This document shows, one piece after another, positions 35,984 to 47,604 of a stretch of 64,000 bases of DNA. The notes beneath the pieces were generated by a model that worked only from the letters and a program-made list of their open reading frames with translations, was not told where the DNA came from and ran no database searches. Position 1 is the stretch's first letter. Every line of letters starts with the position of its first letter. The position numbers and the translations under genes were made by a program. Origin of the DNA: Camellia lanceoleosa (Eukaryota > Streptophyta > Magnoliopsida > Ericales > Theaceae); assembly GCA_025200525.1 (NCBI GenBank), contig CM045761.1, positions 94,898,182-94,962,181 of the forward strand, read 5' to 3'.

Positions 35984-36228
35984 TCTGATTAAAAATTAGT
36001 AGTGTATATATAATCACACTTTTAATTAGAAGGTGTGATTAAAATATATATATATATATATATAATCACACTTAATTGAAAAGTGACATAAAAAATAAAT
36101 ATTATCACACTCTATCAAATTAAGTGTGATTAAAATATCAATCTAATTTTTTTTTATCACACTTCTAATAAAAGTGAGATCTTTTTTTTTGTCAAAATGT
36201 GATCTTTAACTATTTTTGTAGTAGTGAA
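35984..36228 (+). repeat. Relic end of another CACTA/MITE family, copy 1
   Basis: Contains AAGTGTGATTA/TAATCACACTT inverted words and ends CTATTTTTGTAGTAGTG, a CACTA-type terminus. A homologous copy in the same orientation is at 40343-40622. Includes an (AT)n run at 36043-36062. Confidence 0.7.
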
Positions 36229-39200
36229 ATGAGAATTACAAGAAAAGTGGTCGCACTGATTCTATACTCATGCTTGCTTCCATGTGAAATGACTTTGAAC
36301 ATAAAAAGATGAAACAAAAAAACCAGCTAGAATATACTCCTACCAGCACTACACCTCAACTAGCCACAAAACACACTACACAAAGACAAGGCCAAACATG
36401 CACACTACTGATCATCAACCTACTCAAGAGCTCTGCCCTGCTCACTCTTACTCTCAGTATTCCTGAGCCACGAAAATACATGACTTCCCACTCATTAAAT
36501 TTTTTTTTTTATTATTATCAAAGGTGTTGGAAAGTTGTTTTGTTATACCAACAAAACACAATTCAACAAATGAAAAACTAAAAAACAAGAGAGAAACATA
36601 CTATGTTAAGAAACATCACACCAAGAATGACCACATTAGCAAAACCAAAACTCAAAACGTGCATGAAAGAGCATGTGCATCGATATTGTGTTATGAAACA
36701 TTTATAACTCGTGTACTTAGTTATTTATTATTTATTTATTTTATTATTTTTTTATCACTTTGTGTGTTATCTAAAACTAATTGCAGTCCAAAGGCATGTT
36801 TTTGCTAACCCCCCTTAATTTGTCCAAACAAGTCTTATGCACACAACGTGTTAATGAAATGCTTCAACAGTTTTCTTATCTTCCCTAAATTGCAATGCTA
36901 GTCCATTATCTTTCACTTAACTTCCAAAAAGTTGATTACAAATAGCACATATATACATACATATATATGCACACTATTTGTAATTTACGAATAAAAAATA
37001 TGAAATAAGGGTTGTTGAGTTTTAAAATATTGAATCAGTTAATGCAAAGAGTTTGACAAATAATTCACACTAAACAACTTGTATACTTTATATATAGGAC
37101 AAGTGGTGTGAGTGGTGTTCTGAATTTTTGAATAGTTTGATGATTGAGTAAACTGATTAGCCATTTATAGTTTGATGAAGGTACAAAATTATTGTAATAG
37201 TTATAGGATATGATAGGTACATGATGAAAATTTGGTGGTAATTACTGAGTAAGATTTAGAGAAGAAAGAAACCTCTCAAACTGTTTGAATTTAGTGGCAA
37301 GGATGTAAATGATAGTGTAGCAAAATTATGGAATTTCTTGAAATTTTAATAAACGCAAGATGGGAAATGCAAGGTATGAAAACTTTCTTTGTACTTACTC
37401 TCTCGATAGTGAGAAAATGCATGGTGTAGAGCTCCATTCAAGAATCCTTCACCAATTCCTTCAAAGACAAACCTTTAAGAAATAATGAAGACATAAGTTG
37501 CATCAGTTAAAAGCTTGAGCCTACAAAACCAAATATTTAGGTGTAGCACTTTCCTCAATCTAAAACTAATGTTTACATTTCAACAAGCACTAACTAGATC
37601 ACATCACTTTTATTGAACCATGTGGACAATTCAAGCTCTTAATTTAATAAATCTATTAACATCATTCAGTTTTCAAATGCTCTCGATTCTCATCGTGAAA
37701 TGCCCATGTATAGTTGACAATATTTACCAATTGGACCACCAATATACAAAGTTATTCAATAGCCTTCACTGTGAGAGTTTAAAACATACAGAATAAGCAA
37801 AATAATAAATTCTATCCTAGATGATATTATATTACCCAAACTGAGAAAGAAAGATTGTCAGCTTAATATTATTCTCACAGTAACTAATAGACCACTTGCA
37901 TTTTGATTATTCCATACCCTCACCATGGGCTCCACATATCAATGTGATGAAATCAATTTTTTTTTTAAAAAAATTTGTTTCCAAGACTAGGCCCCAATAT
38001 AAAAATCTTAACTGAGAAAAGAGTGTATATTCTTTTCTTTTCAACTCAATTTGGAATTTCTAAAGAATGGGATCACTAAAATTTGAAAAATCAAAACAAG
38101 CTATCTAAACTCCAATAGAATAATAAAGATCAAAGAGAAAGATGAAGAAACATTACTACTTTAAGCTTAAACATGTTTACTAGGCACAAATACTCTATCA
38201 CTCAACTCTGAGAGTTAAAACTACACGAGTACACCCAAAAAAATAACAACTAGCTCATTGTTAGACTAGAAATATATTGAAGATCACAAGTCAAAAGGAC
38301 ATATAGAATGATAAATTTTCATCTAAAACCAATAGAAATAACCAAAATGGGCATTCTATATGCATCTTTATGCACACCTGTTGCTCTAACCATATGAATG
38401 AAGAATCTAGACAAAGTGTTTAAATGTAGACTTTAAAAATGCAGAGACTGGAAGATAAACTAAATAAAATGAAGTGGACCATACATAACTAATCAATTAG
38501 AGCACCAAAGATGCAAAGATACTCAAGAAACAACCAAATTTAAATATTGAAACAAACCCATTCAAAAGACTAATAAGTAAAGATCACAACCTAGATAAGT
38601 GACAAAGAATTGATGAACTTTCACTCAAACTAATACTACAACTCCATTGATCTGCTTCCATGCACATTCACTTGACAATGATTACTTTGATAGTCAAGAT
38701 GAACAAACCAAGCAAAACTAATAAATCAAAGAGTAAGAAGTAAAATTATGACAAAGAACCATTAATGGGGGAGAAAAAATATATTTTGAGTCGACTCGAC
38801 ACTAAAACTCAATTGGACCTACTCAATTAGCCAACACTCTTTCACAAGTGCAATATCAGAAATTACATATATCTTAGACTAGAGTGAGACTTCAAAAATT
38901 GATAATTGAGGATAAAAACCAAATATTCTTAACAGAAAATGTACTCGGTCAAGACTCTACCGTAAAAATTCGTAATAAAGAGCACTCAAATAATAATTGT
39001 ACGAATCACAAACTAGCGCACAATTGGCGACTAGAAGGATTAAAACTTCAATCAACATGACATTAATATGAACACGATCACCTCAAATAAGCCCATTAAT
39101 TCTTACATAAATAATAATTGTATTTGAATAAAAAACTAGCGGCATAATTGTGCCACCCATGTTCAAATTTACAAAATACCCTATTGAAAAGAAAAACAAA

Positions 39201-39271
39201 ACATATTGCATAAAACATGAAATCCCACCTCATAAAACAATTCATTATAGAAGAAACCATAAAATAATTAG
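36229..39271. other. CACTA interior without a recognised gene
   Basis: AT-rich. On - at about 37387-37483 there is an exon-like stretch with TTTCTTAAAG before it and GTAAGTAC after it, reading VFEGIGEGFLNGALHHAFSH in one frame; I do not recognise it. Otherwise nothing seen. Confidence 0.4.
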
Positions 39272-39540
39272 TAGATACTTGGTTCTCGCCGATCCGACTG
39301 TCGGTCGGTTTGTGTATGTGGTGCAAAAGAGGATTAAGCTCACTTGAAGAGGCTATCTTCATTTTGTTGAAGAATATTTTGCCTCCCACCGTGAGATTTA
39401 ACATCTATCTCTTAGAAATATTATTCTTCCCATCCCTATTTTTCTTGAGTTTTCCCAACGGAAAAATGAAATCAAGTAATGTTTGAGTTGTTGCAATGGC
39501 TATGATGTCGACCATTTATGAGGAAAACAACGGAATCACC
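39272..39540 (+). pseudogene. ATG8: Captured ATG8 (autophagy ubiquitin-like protein) fragment
   Basis: ATG8 is the ubiquitin-fold protein attached to autophagosome membranes. The first exon piece (39272-39390) reads YLVLADPTVGRFVYVVQKR, then IKL, then after a frameshift EEAIFILLKNILPPT, matching the central part of plant ATG8. GTGAGA follows at 39391. About 105 bp later, 39499-39534 reads AMMSTIYEENNG, the next part of ATG8. The intron is therefore retained, so capture was from genomic DNA, not mRNA. The acceptor AG appears changed (TTGCAA). The N-terminal exons and the C-terminal glycine end are missing. It lies antisense to TNP2. CACTA elements are known to carry host gene fragments. Could be transcribed but not translated properly. 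Confidence 0.88.
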
Positions 39541-40071
39541 AAAACCAAATTAACTCTACCTAGAAGTACTCTATTTGATTCAAGAAAATCAAACACAAGA
39601 ATATAAATTTTTTAACTCTTTTTTTTTTGCTTTTTATTTGTTTTCCCCCCAAAATCAAACTAAACTAACCCAAAAAACCCAAGACAGGCTCATTTTAACT
39701 GAACCCACGGCAATGTTTTTCACAGTATTTTATCAAACACAAGAAGGGCTTTTTACACCGCTCCCCGCCCAACCCTCTTATAGCTCCCCAACCTCTTCAT
39801 TCCTTAGAAACCCCTATCCCACTGGTTACACTTCTCCTTTCGGCCCTTGCCTCAGCCCTCCCACCGTCTACTTCCATAGATCCATTGCCTCTTTCCCTTT
39901 TATCCACAACCACAAAACTACTCTTTTTCTCCACCACAAATCTGAAATGTCGCCTTTCCCTCCCTACTATAGCACCACTAGCCCTCCTCTCACACCACAC
40001 CTCCCGTTACACCATTCCATCCCCACCACAGCGCCACCACGTTACCGAAAACCCTTACCCCACCAGTAAAC

Positions 40072-40109
<38 letters not shown>

Positions 40110-40342
40110 CCATACCTTTGTAAGGGAGAAGGGATGGCGAGTCCACTGTGAGGGAGATTGGAAGAGGCTGAAGAGACGTTGACATTGAGCATACAATGAG
40201 GTGCTAGGGTTTTATTTGGAAAAAGCCTCAAAACGATTTGTCCTTACAAATTCAATCTTGTTTTGCAAATTCAATCTTGTTTTGCTTGCTGAGAGTAATG
40301 GAAGAGAAAAAGGCACCAGTTTAGGATATATTATTATATAAA
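39541..40342. other. CACTA interior with Ser/Pro- and Arg-rich ORF shadows
   Basis: C-rich on +, with ORFs of low complexity on both strands that resemble no family. (GA)n microsatellite at 40075-40109. May be captured 5' UTR or promoter DNA read on -, but this is a guess. Confidence 0.35.
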
Positions 40343-40622
40343 AACAATATATTCAAAACTATATACAATCACATTAATTAAAAGGTATGAATAAAAAATA
40401 TACATATAATCACATTTTATTTAAAAATGATATAAAAATAAATATTATTACACTTAATTTAATTAAGTATGATTAAAATATCAATTTAATTTTTTTTATC
40501 ACACTTTTAATAAAAGTGAGATATTTTTATTTGTCAAAGTGTGATCTTTAACTGTTTTTGTAGTAATGATATAATCACACTTTAACTGTTTTTGTAGTGA
40601 TCTTTAACTGTTTTTGTAGTAA
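40343..40622 (+). repeat. Relic end of another CACTA/MITE family, copy 2
   Basis: Homologous to 35984-36228 (atcacacttttaataaaag, then gtgatctttaactgttttt). Its last part is triplicated: ctgtttttgtagt appears three times between 40550 and 40622. Confidence 0.7.
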
Positions 40623-41480
40623 TGCCATCCACCCGCCACCACTCACCACCCACCACTACCATTACCATCCACCGCTCGCCACCACCCGCCACCTACTTGC
40701 CACCACCACTCACCACCCACCATCTACTTGCCACCACCACTCACCACCCACCTGTCACCACCATCCACCACCTGCCACTACCAGCCACCCACCCGTCACC
40801 CACCCGCCACCTACCTACTACCACCACCCACCACCCACTACCCACCACCACCACCACCACCACCACCACCACCACCACCACCACCCGCCACCGTCACCCA
40901 CCCACCCACCACCACCACCACCACCATCACCCACCATCCACCTGCCACCATCACTTACCACAACCACTACCCACTCGCTACCACCTACCACCCGTTACCA
41001 TCACCCATTTACCCACCACCACCACCATCACCCGTCATAACCCGCCATCCGCCACCCACCGCCACCACCACCCGCCACCACTACCACCACCACCCGCCAC
41101 CCACCCCCCGTCCCCACCCACCACTACCTGCCACCCGCCACCCACCCGCCGCCACCACCACCACCGCCGCCGCCGCCACCCACTCGCTACCACCCACCAC
41201 CCACCACCGTCACCCACCCACCATCACTACCCACCACTACCCGCCATCCGCCACCCACCTGCCACTACCACCCACCACCCACCACCACCACCACCCCCTC
41301 GCTACCACCTACCACCCGCCACCATCACCCACTCACCCACCACCACCACCCACCACCACCCACCATCCGCCACTACCACCCGCCACCGTCACCCACCTAG
41401 CCGCCACCACCCACCACCACCAGGTACCCACCACTCACCGTCACCACTTTTCACCACCGTCTTCCGCCGCCGCTTGCCAC
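40617..41480 (+). repeat. CCA/CACC-rich low-complexity array
   Basis: Long imperfect (CCACCACCCGCCA)-type repeat with a pure CAC run at 40845-40884. Thr/His/Pro-rich ORFs in three frames come from the repeat. Confidence 0.93.
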
Positions 41481-41849
41481 CACTTATCATTTCTCACTCT
41501 TTTTTATATTTTTAAATATTTTGTCAATTACCAAACGCGTTTGTAGTTTATGTTTTTCTAAAAATAAACAAAAACCAGTTTATAAAATTTTTGTAAATAT
41601 AAACTGAAAACATAAACGTTACCAAACACACCAAAAGTGTCTTCTTGAGTCATGACTTCAATACTTGTGAGAGAGGAGTAGACTCAAGTGCGAGAGAGAA
41701 ATGAGGGTTTGTAGAAAGTGTTTTCTTGGGTCACGACTTCAAGGTTCATGTACATGAAAATGAGTGATAAGCATCAGAGTGTATCTCTTGGGGTCACAAT
41801 TCCAATGCTTTGAAGCACAAAACCACGGCATTTTAATAAAGAGAAATGA

Positions 41850-42462
41850 TTAGTAATAAAATATTTTTGTATCCTTCAATACCAGAACAAAGAATTTATT
41901 ATTGGTGATGAAATATTTTTGTCTTCCACAACTTAACCTTATGAGACGAAAAATATATTCGTCACGCAATCAATTAGAATTTATTAGTGACAAAATATTT
42001 TCGTCTTGCACAACTTATTCTTCTGAAACAAAAATATATTTGTCGCCTATTTAATAGAAAGATGAAATGACATTGTCTGCATGATGGAAGGTTTATTGGT
42101 GACGAAATATTTTCATCTTCCATAACTTATCCTTCGCAGACAAAAATATATTTGTCGCCTAATAAATGCAAATATGCAACGATATCGTTTAATAGGTATG
42201 GAATTTATTGGCAACGAATTACGTTCGTCACAAAAAAAATTATATTTTGTGACAAAAATGTTTGTCTCCAATGAGCTAAAATAATTCGCGCCAATGCAAA
42301 TGAAATTGGCGCCTCATTTTTGCACACGAAATTTTATTTGTCTCCTATACTTTTGAGAAAAATTAAAACAAACGACAAAATTAATATTTCTTCATCTTTG
42401 GATTAAATTTTAAAACAAATTTTTTTTTGTCACAATAGCCCAGATTTCTTGTAGTTTTTGTT
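41850..42462 (+). repeat. CACTA right subterminal region, dispersed GACGAAA words
   Basis: Many TTCGTC/GACGAAA words in both orientations (gtgacgaaatattttc, gacaaaaatatatttgtcgcc). Two GGCGCC words near 42288 and 42309. Confidence 0.7.
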
Positions 42463-43640
42463 GATTTTAAGCATTTGGTGACGAAATTTGGTTTTCCTCT
42501 CTAAAAATGATACATTTGGAGAAGAAATTATTTTCTCTCTAAAATTTTTTACAATGGTGACGACAAATTTCGTCTCCAAAATGACGCCAAATCTTCCACC
42601 AAATTTTCCAAGGACGGGAAATTGTTTTGTGACGAAAAATAAAATTTAGAAACGAATAAAATTTTCGTCACCTATTGTTTTATTTGATTTTTAGCATTTG
42701 GGGACGAAATTTGGTTTTCCTCTCTAAAAATAATACATTTGGAGACGAAATTATTTCCTCTCTAAAATTTTTTACAATGGTGACGACAAATTTCGTCTCC
42801 AAAATGGCGCCAAATCTTCCACCAAATTTTCCAAGGGCGGGAAATTGTTTTGTGACAAAAAATAAAATTCTGAGACGAATAAAATTTTTGTCACCTATTG
42901 TTTTATTTGATTTTAAGCATTTGGTGACGAAATTTGGTTTTCCTCTCTGAAAATAATACATTTGGAGACGAAATTATTTCCTCTCTAAAATTTTTTACAA
43001 TGGTGACGACAAATTTCGTCTCCAAAATGGCGCCAAATCTTCCACCAAATTTTCCAAGGGCGGGAAATTGTTTTGTGACGAAAAATAAAATTTACAGACG
43101 AATAAAATTTTCGTCACCTATTGTTTTATTTGATTTTAAGCATTTGGTGACGAAATTTGGTTTTCCTCTCTAAAAATAATACATTTGGAGACAAAATTAT
43201 TTCCTCTCTAAAATTTTTTACAATGGTGACGACAAATTTCGTCTCCAAAATGGCGCCAAATCTTCCACCAAATTTTCCAAGGGCGGGAAATTGTTTTATG
43301 ACGAAAAATAAAATTTAGAGATTTAATAAAATTTTCGTCACCTATTGTTTTATTTGATTTTAAGCATTTGGTGACGAAATTTGGTTTTCCTCTCTGAAAA
43401 TAATACATTTGGAGACGAAATTATTTCCTCTCTAAAATTTTTTATAATGGTGACGACAAATTTCGTCTCCAAAATGGCGCCAAATCTTCCACCAAATTTT
43501 CCAAGGGCGGGAAATTGTTTTGTGACGAAAAATAAAATTTAGAGACGAATAAAATTTTCGTCACCTATTGTTTTATTTGATTTTAAGCATTTCATGACGA
43601 AATTTGGTTTTCGTCTCTAAAAATAATATAATTGGAGGCG
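42463..43640 (+). repeat. CACTA right subterminal tandem array, about 225-bp unit
   Basis: Five units starting near 42463, 42690, 42910, 43131 and 43358, with a partial sixth at 43585. Each has tttggtgacgaaatttggtt, cgtctccaaaatggcgcc, aaatcttccaccaaatttt and gacgaaaaataaaattt. Four units carry GCGCCAAA (42807, 43030, 43253, 43477), which reads TTTGGCGC on -. The ORFs here are repeat shadows. Confidence 0.92.
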
Positions 43641-46017
43641 AAATCTTATTTTCATCACTAAAACATGCATATTTGGAGACTAAATATTTTTTCGTCACGC
43701 GTTTTCGTCACCATAGACCTTTTTTGTTGTAGTGTATGATTTGTTTATGTGATTTGGCATCACTCCTACCATCATTTCAGGGCATGTAATGTTGTCACAT
43801 TTGCATGCTTTTCATTTCTTTCAAGTATTCTTAGAAGTTGCCCTTCGATGCTTAAGTGTTAGACCAATTACCATGCATGTTTGTATGCGATTTTGTCCCT
43901 TATCCCTTAGCATATTGGCCACTGATTTGGACCTATTTGAGAGCTGTCCATTTTGGTTTAAGACCATCCCCGGATGTTGTTGCATGCTTGCCTTGTATAT
44001 TGTCACATGCTTGTTGCATATTCGGTGAATTGCATGTTGTAGCATGCTATTTCAATTGTGCCTTGTTGCATACTTTGTCCATAACATATTGTTGCATGTT
44101 TAAGTGGTATTGCATTTGGCATGCTTTTGTTAAGTAGCTTTACATGTTTGCATATTTTTTCCCTTTACATGTTGTCTCATGTTGGCCTTGCATGCTTGAA
44201 TGTCCATGTTGCATTTTGCATGCTTGTCTAAGTTGCATTACATTTGGCATGCTTAGCTTTGTATGGCATTGTCATTAACATGCTCATGTTGCACTAGTTT
44301 TGCTTACATGTTTACATCTCTTGCCTATTGATAAACCATGATAGAGGTTGGGGTCCTTTATGTGTTTTGTGTGCATTTCATTTGACATTAAAATGCATAC
44401 TTGGCTCCTTTGGCCATCATGCATTGAAATGCGTGATTGAGGGACCAAGGGTCGAGAATCATACTCCTTTGAGTCTCAAACATGATAAGGAGGGTGGTGG
44501 TGCAAACATTGCCTTGAAAATGCATTGCCATGCTCTGTCTGTCCTCTATTGCAGCAAAAACAGGATTCTACAGGAAGAGATGGCCAGTCGGCCATCTTCA
44601 GTGCCGGCCGGCTATGTATTGTTGGCCGAGATCCCCACAAATGGTCGATGACCAGTTCCTCTTGGCCGGTGGCCTTGACTTTCGGCCGGTGACATCCCAC
44701 AATGCTCATAAATTGATTCAGAAGCATCCTTGAGACTTATTCAGCTTTTAGAGGTGCAGAGCAGTGTAAACAGAGGCAGCATGAGCATGGCGATGGATTT
44801 CTGAGTGAAGCCGAGCATGCATGCATTTGACCCTCTCCCCGAGGCTGCTTTACTGTTTTCATAGCTTAATTAATTTGTTTAATTAATTAAGTGTTGTGTA
44901 ATAATTAATTAGCTTGTTAGTTAGTTAATTTGTATTATTCTTACGGTCCCTCCGTCGAGAGGGCACAATTGTGTAATAAGCGTGCGTGTGTGTGATGCAT
45001 GTCTTCCAACCTCCATTTCTTTCTCCCTTTTATTTAACCGCTTACAATTGTTAGATTTAGGGCATATTTCCATTAGCATACCTTATGCTATGCATGTTTG
45101 CATCATTCGTCTGTATTGCATGCACCGGGCTCAACGCATCATACTAACTGCATTGCATTTCAATTCCTATTTGAATACATGTATCGAATTGTCGCATTTC
45201 ATATGCCATCTTAGATTAGCCGAGCCTATTCTAGTTGCATTTTGTATGTGTTGCATTAGCCATTGCTAACATGAACTAGGGTCATGCACTAATTTCTAAC
45301 TAGTTTCTTGTTTTGGCTCGGAGTACACTGTGAGTGTTTATGCTTTAGCATCTCGTATGTGTGTGAATGTTGCATGGAAGCATGCTTGCCATGAGGCTAA
45401 TTGCTTAAGTGATATAATTTCCTGAATGCCTGTGGGTGAAGGTTGGATTACTTGAATTGGAACGATTCATTGAAATCCGTGTTTTAGCCTACTTGCGAGT
45501 AGCAAATTTCAAACAATTTCCAAACAAACGGATATGCGATACTTTGTTCCAAGTTAGGCGATCTAGTCTATACTTATGTGTTGTACGCATCACATAGTAA
45601 TTCTAGCTGATTAACCGGAATAAGAACACATATGTTTTCAAAACAAAATATCATGCGTAGTACAGGCCGATCTTCGGATCGGGAGAGCAGGGGTGCTCAT
45701 AGATGACCTTCCCCAATTGTACCCAAGTTCCCGAGCCGAGGCAACTTTGGTGATGATGGACACGTGGCCTTAGACACGAGTCAGGGTTTCCTAAATTCTC
45801 CCAAAATAAATATTTAGGTGGCGACTCTATATTTGGGAAAGCACTCCATGTTTGGCACTTGTTTCTTAAAAATCAGTTTTCCAAAACGATTTGCCGGATT
45901 TTAACTCTTTGGTGATTCATCAATCTCACATCGCACATTGTGAGATCAGATTAAGAACCGTGACATTTGAGTCTAAACTGTAGTAGCATGAGGCCCTCGG
46001 GGCGCATCTACACCAAC

Positions 46018-46689
46018 TTTGGCTATTGGAAAACTAGGATGACCACACACATACAATCTAATGACTATGAGTGCTAGAAAATTATTTGTAATGGTCCAAA
46101 AATTCCTACCAAAATCGTAGATAGCCAAATGATACCAAAACCTGAAGATGAGTGGACTGAATCTGATACAAGAATGGCTCAAGTCAATATTAAAGCCACA
46201 AATATGTTGTAATATGCCTTAGATGCTAGCGAGTTCAATAGAATTTCCATATGTGAGACTATAAAAGAAATTTGGGATAAACTCATAGTGACTCATGAGA
46301 GAACTGAACAAGTTAAAGAGTCTAGAGTTAGCTTGCTAGTTCGCAATAATGAACTTTTTAAGATGAAACCTGATGAAACTATTACTCAAATGTTTACTCG
46401 TTTTACTGATATTATAAATGGTTTAACCTTTATTGGTAAAATATATACTAATGCGGAAATTGTAAGAGAATCACTTAGGTCTTTGCCAAAATGCTGGGAG
46501 ACAAAAGTCATTGTTATCACAAAAACCAAGGACTTATCAAAGTTAAGTCTAGACGAGCTCATGGGATCTCTATCAACTCATGAGCTCATAATGCAAGAAG
46601 AAAATGAAGAAGAAGACAACAATAAGAAGAAGGGAATAGCCTTCAAATCCACCTCGAAACATCAAGAGGATGAGAAAGATGATTCAAAC

Positions 46690-46733
<44 letters not shown>

Positions 46734-47153
46734 GAAAATGACATTCATTACTAGGAAGTTCAAAAGGTTTGTGAAACAGAAACAAGGCATGTAGAAATTT
46801 TTCAAAAAAGACTTCAACAACAGAGATTTTCTAAAGGGAGAAAATCACAATAAATCTAAAGTTACCTGCTACGAATGCAACAAACCTGGACACTACAAGT
46901 CAGAATGTCCGAAACTTAAGAAACAATTCAAGAAGAACAAGAAGAAAGCCATGATTGCAGTATGGGGAGAAGATAGCGATAAAAGCGACTCAGAAACTGA
47001 AGTTTGCAAAAATGAGGTTGCTAACCTATGCCTAATGGCACTTGGAAACGAAGATGAGGTAAATGACGAATCTTTTACGTTTAATGAATTACAATTTGCC
47101 TTTGATGAATTACATGCTGAATTTAAGAAACTTGGTTTGAAAAGTAACTGTTA
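46018..47153 (+). pseudogene. gag: Copia gag, main part
   Basis: Continues MATPSYY... from 14380 in frame: FGYWKTRMTTHIQSNDYE, then EIWDKLIVTHERTEQVKESR (UBN2/gag-polypeptide domain), FKMKPDETITQMFTRFTDII, LRSLPKCWETKV. An Asp run encoded by (GAT)n is at 46691-46733. The zinc knuckle CYECNKPGHYKSECP starts at 46867. Gag packages the RNA into virus-like particles. Stops at 46071 (TGG to TAG probably), 46210, 46792 and 47152 break the frame, all consistent with single substitutions. Confidence 0.9.
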
Positions 47154-47604
47154 AAAGAAAGTTATTTCAAGTTTATCAAAAGAAAATGAATCATTGACTT
47201 CCAAGATCATTGTTTTAGAAAATGAGGCCTTGAAAATGAAAGAGGAAAATGAGATTTCAACTCAAAAAAAGTCTTCAATTTCTAAAAAAATGTTAGATGC
47301 TTTGCAAGATGAAAATGAGTCTTTAAAAAGGAAGAAAATTGTTTTAAGAGAAAACATCAAAGACTTGAAAAATGTTCATTCAAAATTTACTCAAGGAATA
47401 AATACCTTAGACAAAATTCTTAAAGGTCAAAATCAAACCTTTAGTAGGGCTGAAATTGGATATAAACCTTTTTCAAAAGGAAAAAATTTCAAAAATGGTT
47501 TTATTTATGTTTCTTCTAGACATTCACATCTTGCGTGTCATTTTTATGGTAAAAAATGTCATATTTCACCTTCATGTCCTGTTAAAAGAAATCATTTTTG
47601 CTAA
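47154..47604 (+). pseudogene. Copia gag-pol linker: coiled coil and second zinc-finger-like motif
   Basis: Reads KVISSLSKENESLTSKIIVL and SISKKMLDALQDENESLK, a strong heptad pattern, then YGKKCHISPSCPVKR, a CxxxxC-like finger. SIRE-type elements have such a coiled coil and extra finger before protease. Ends at a stop (47602). Confidence 0.75.

Larger units (their letters stand above)
33392..43734 (-). mobile_element. CACTA (En/Spm) transposon with captured host DNA
   Basis: Perfect 12-bp TIRs: CACTACAACAAA (33392-33403) and its reverse complement (43723-43734). The 3-bp target duplication is tat (33389-33391 and 43735-43737), as usual for CACTA elements. Both ends carry many AGAGACGAAA/TTTCGTC words, the type of subterminal repeat bound by CACTA accessory proteins. 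A TNP2 transposase remnant lies on - at 34593-35001. Most transposase exons are missing, so the copy is probably non-autonomous. The interior holds an ATG8 fragment, low-complexity DNA and other unplaced sequence. Orientation is taken from TNP2. Confidence 0.93.
14381..46012 (+). mobile_element. Element B: non-autonomous Ogre-like (Tat) retrotransposon with antisense PMD gene
   Basis: The LTRs are 14381-18539 and 31562-46012 (the latter split by a CACTA element). Both start TGTAGACACCCCATTTTTGA and end in (G/A)TCTACA. Target duplication ccaac lies at 14376-14380 and 46013-46017, and the interrupted copia gag reads through the empty site. PBS is at 18545 and PPT at 31549. The 13-kb interior has a degenerate gag with zinc knuckle and only the C-terminal end of pol. 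No protease, RT, RNase H or integrase core was found in any frame, so it must have relied on a relative for these. The antisense strand carries a spliced PMD gene. LTRs of about 4 kb fit Ogre-like elements. Confidence 0.9.
31562..46012 (+). repeat. Element B 3' LTR (split by CACTA at 33392-43734)
   Basis: Two LTR parts, 31562-33391 and 43735-46012, align with the 5' LTR continuously. The break falls at gctttgattat/gatttg, intact at 16254 in the 5' LTR. It ends GGGGCGCATCTACA. GGCC islands are at 31775-31905 and 44580-44700. Confidence 0.92.

Noticed and set aside
39096..39271. N-terminal ATG8 exons upstream of the fragment
   Set aside because: FKFTKYPIEKK at about 39160 weakly recalls the ATG8 start, but spacing and the following residues do not fit; not called.
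40597..41546. Long Thr/His/Pro-rich ORFs on + (up to 297 residues)
   Set aside because: All three frames are open because of the CCA/CACC low-complexity repeat. Not a protein gene.
42675..43408. Repeated 79-93 residue ORFs (FLSKNNTFGDEIISSLKFFT)
   Set aside because: They recur once per unit of the CACTA subterminal array, on both strands; these are binding-site repeats, not genes.
46687..46733. Acidic protein suggested by the Asp run
   Set aside because: The run is a (GAT)n microsatellite expansion inside copia gag, not a separate gene.
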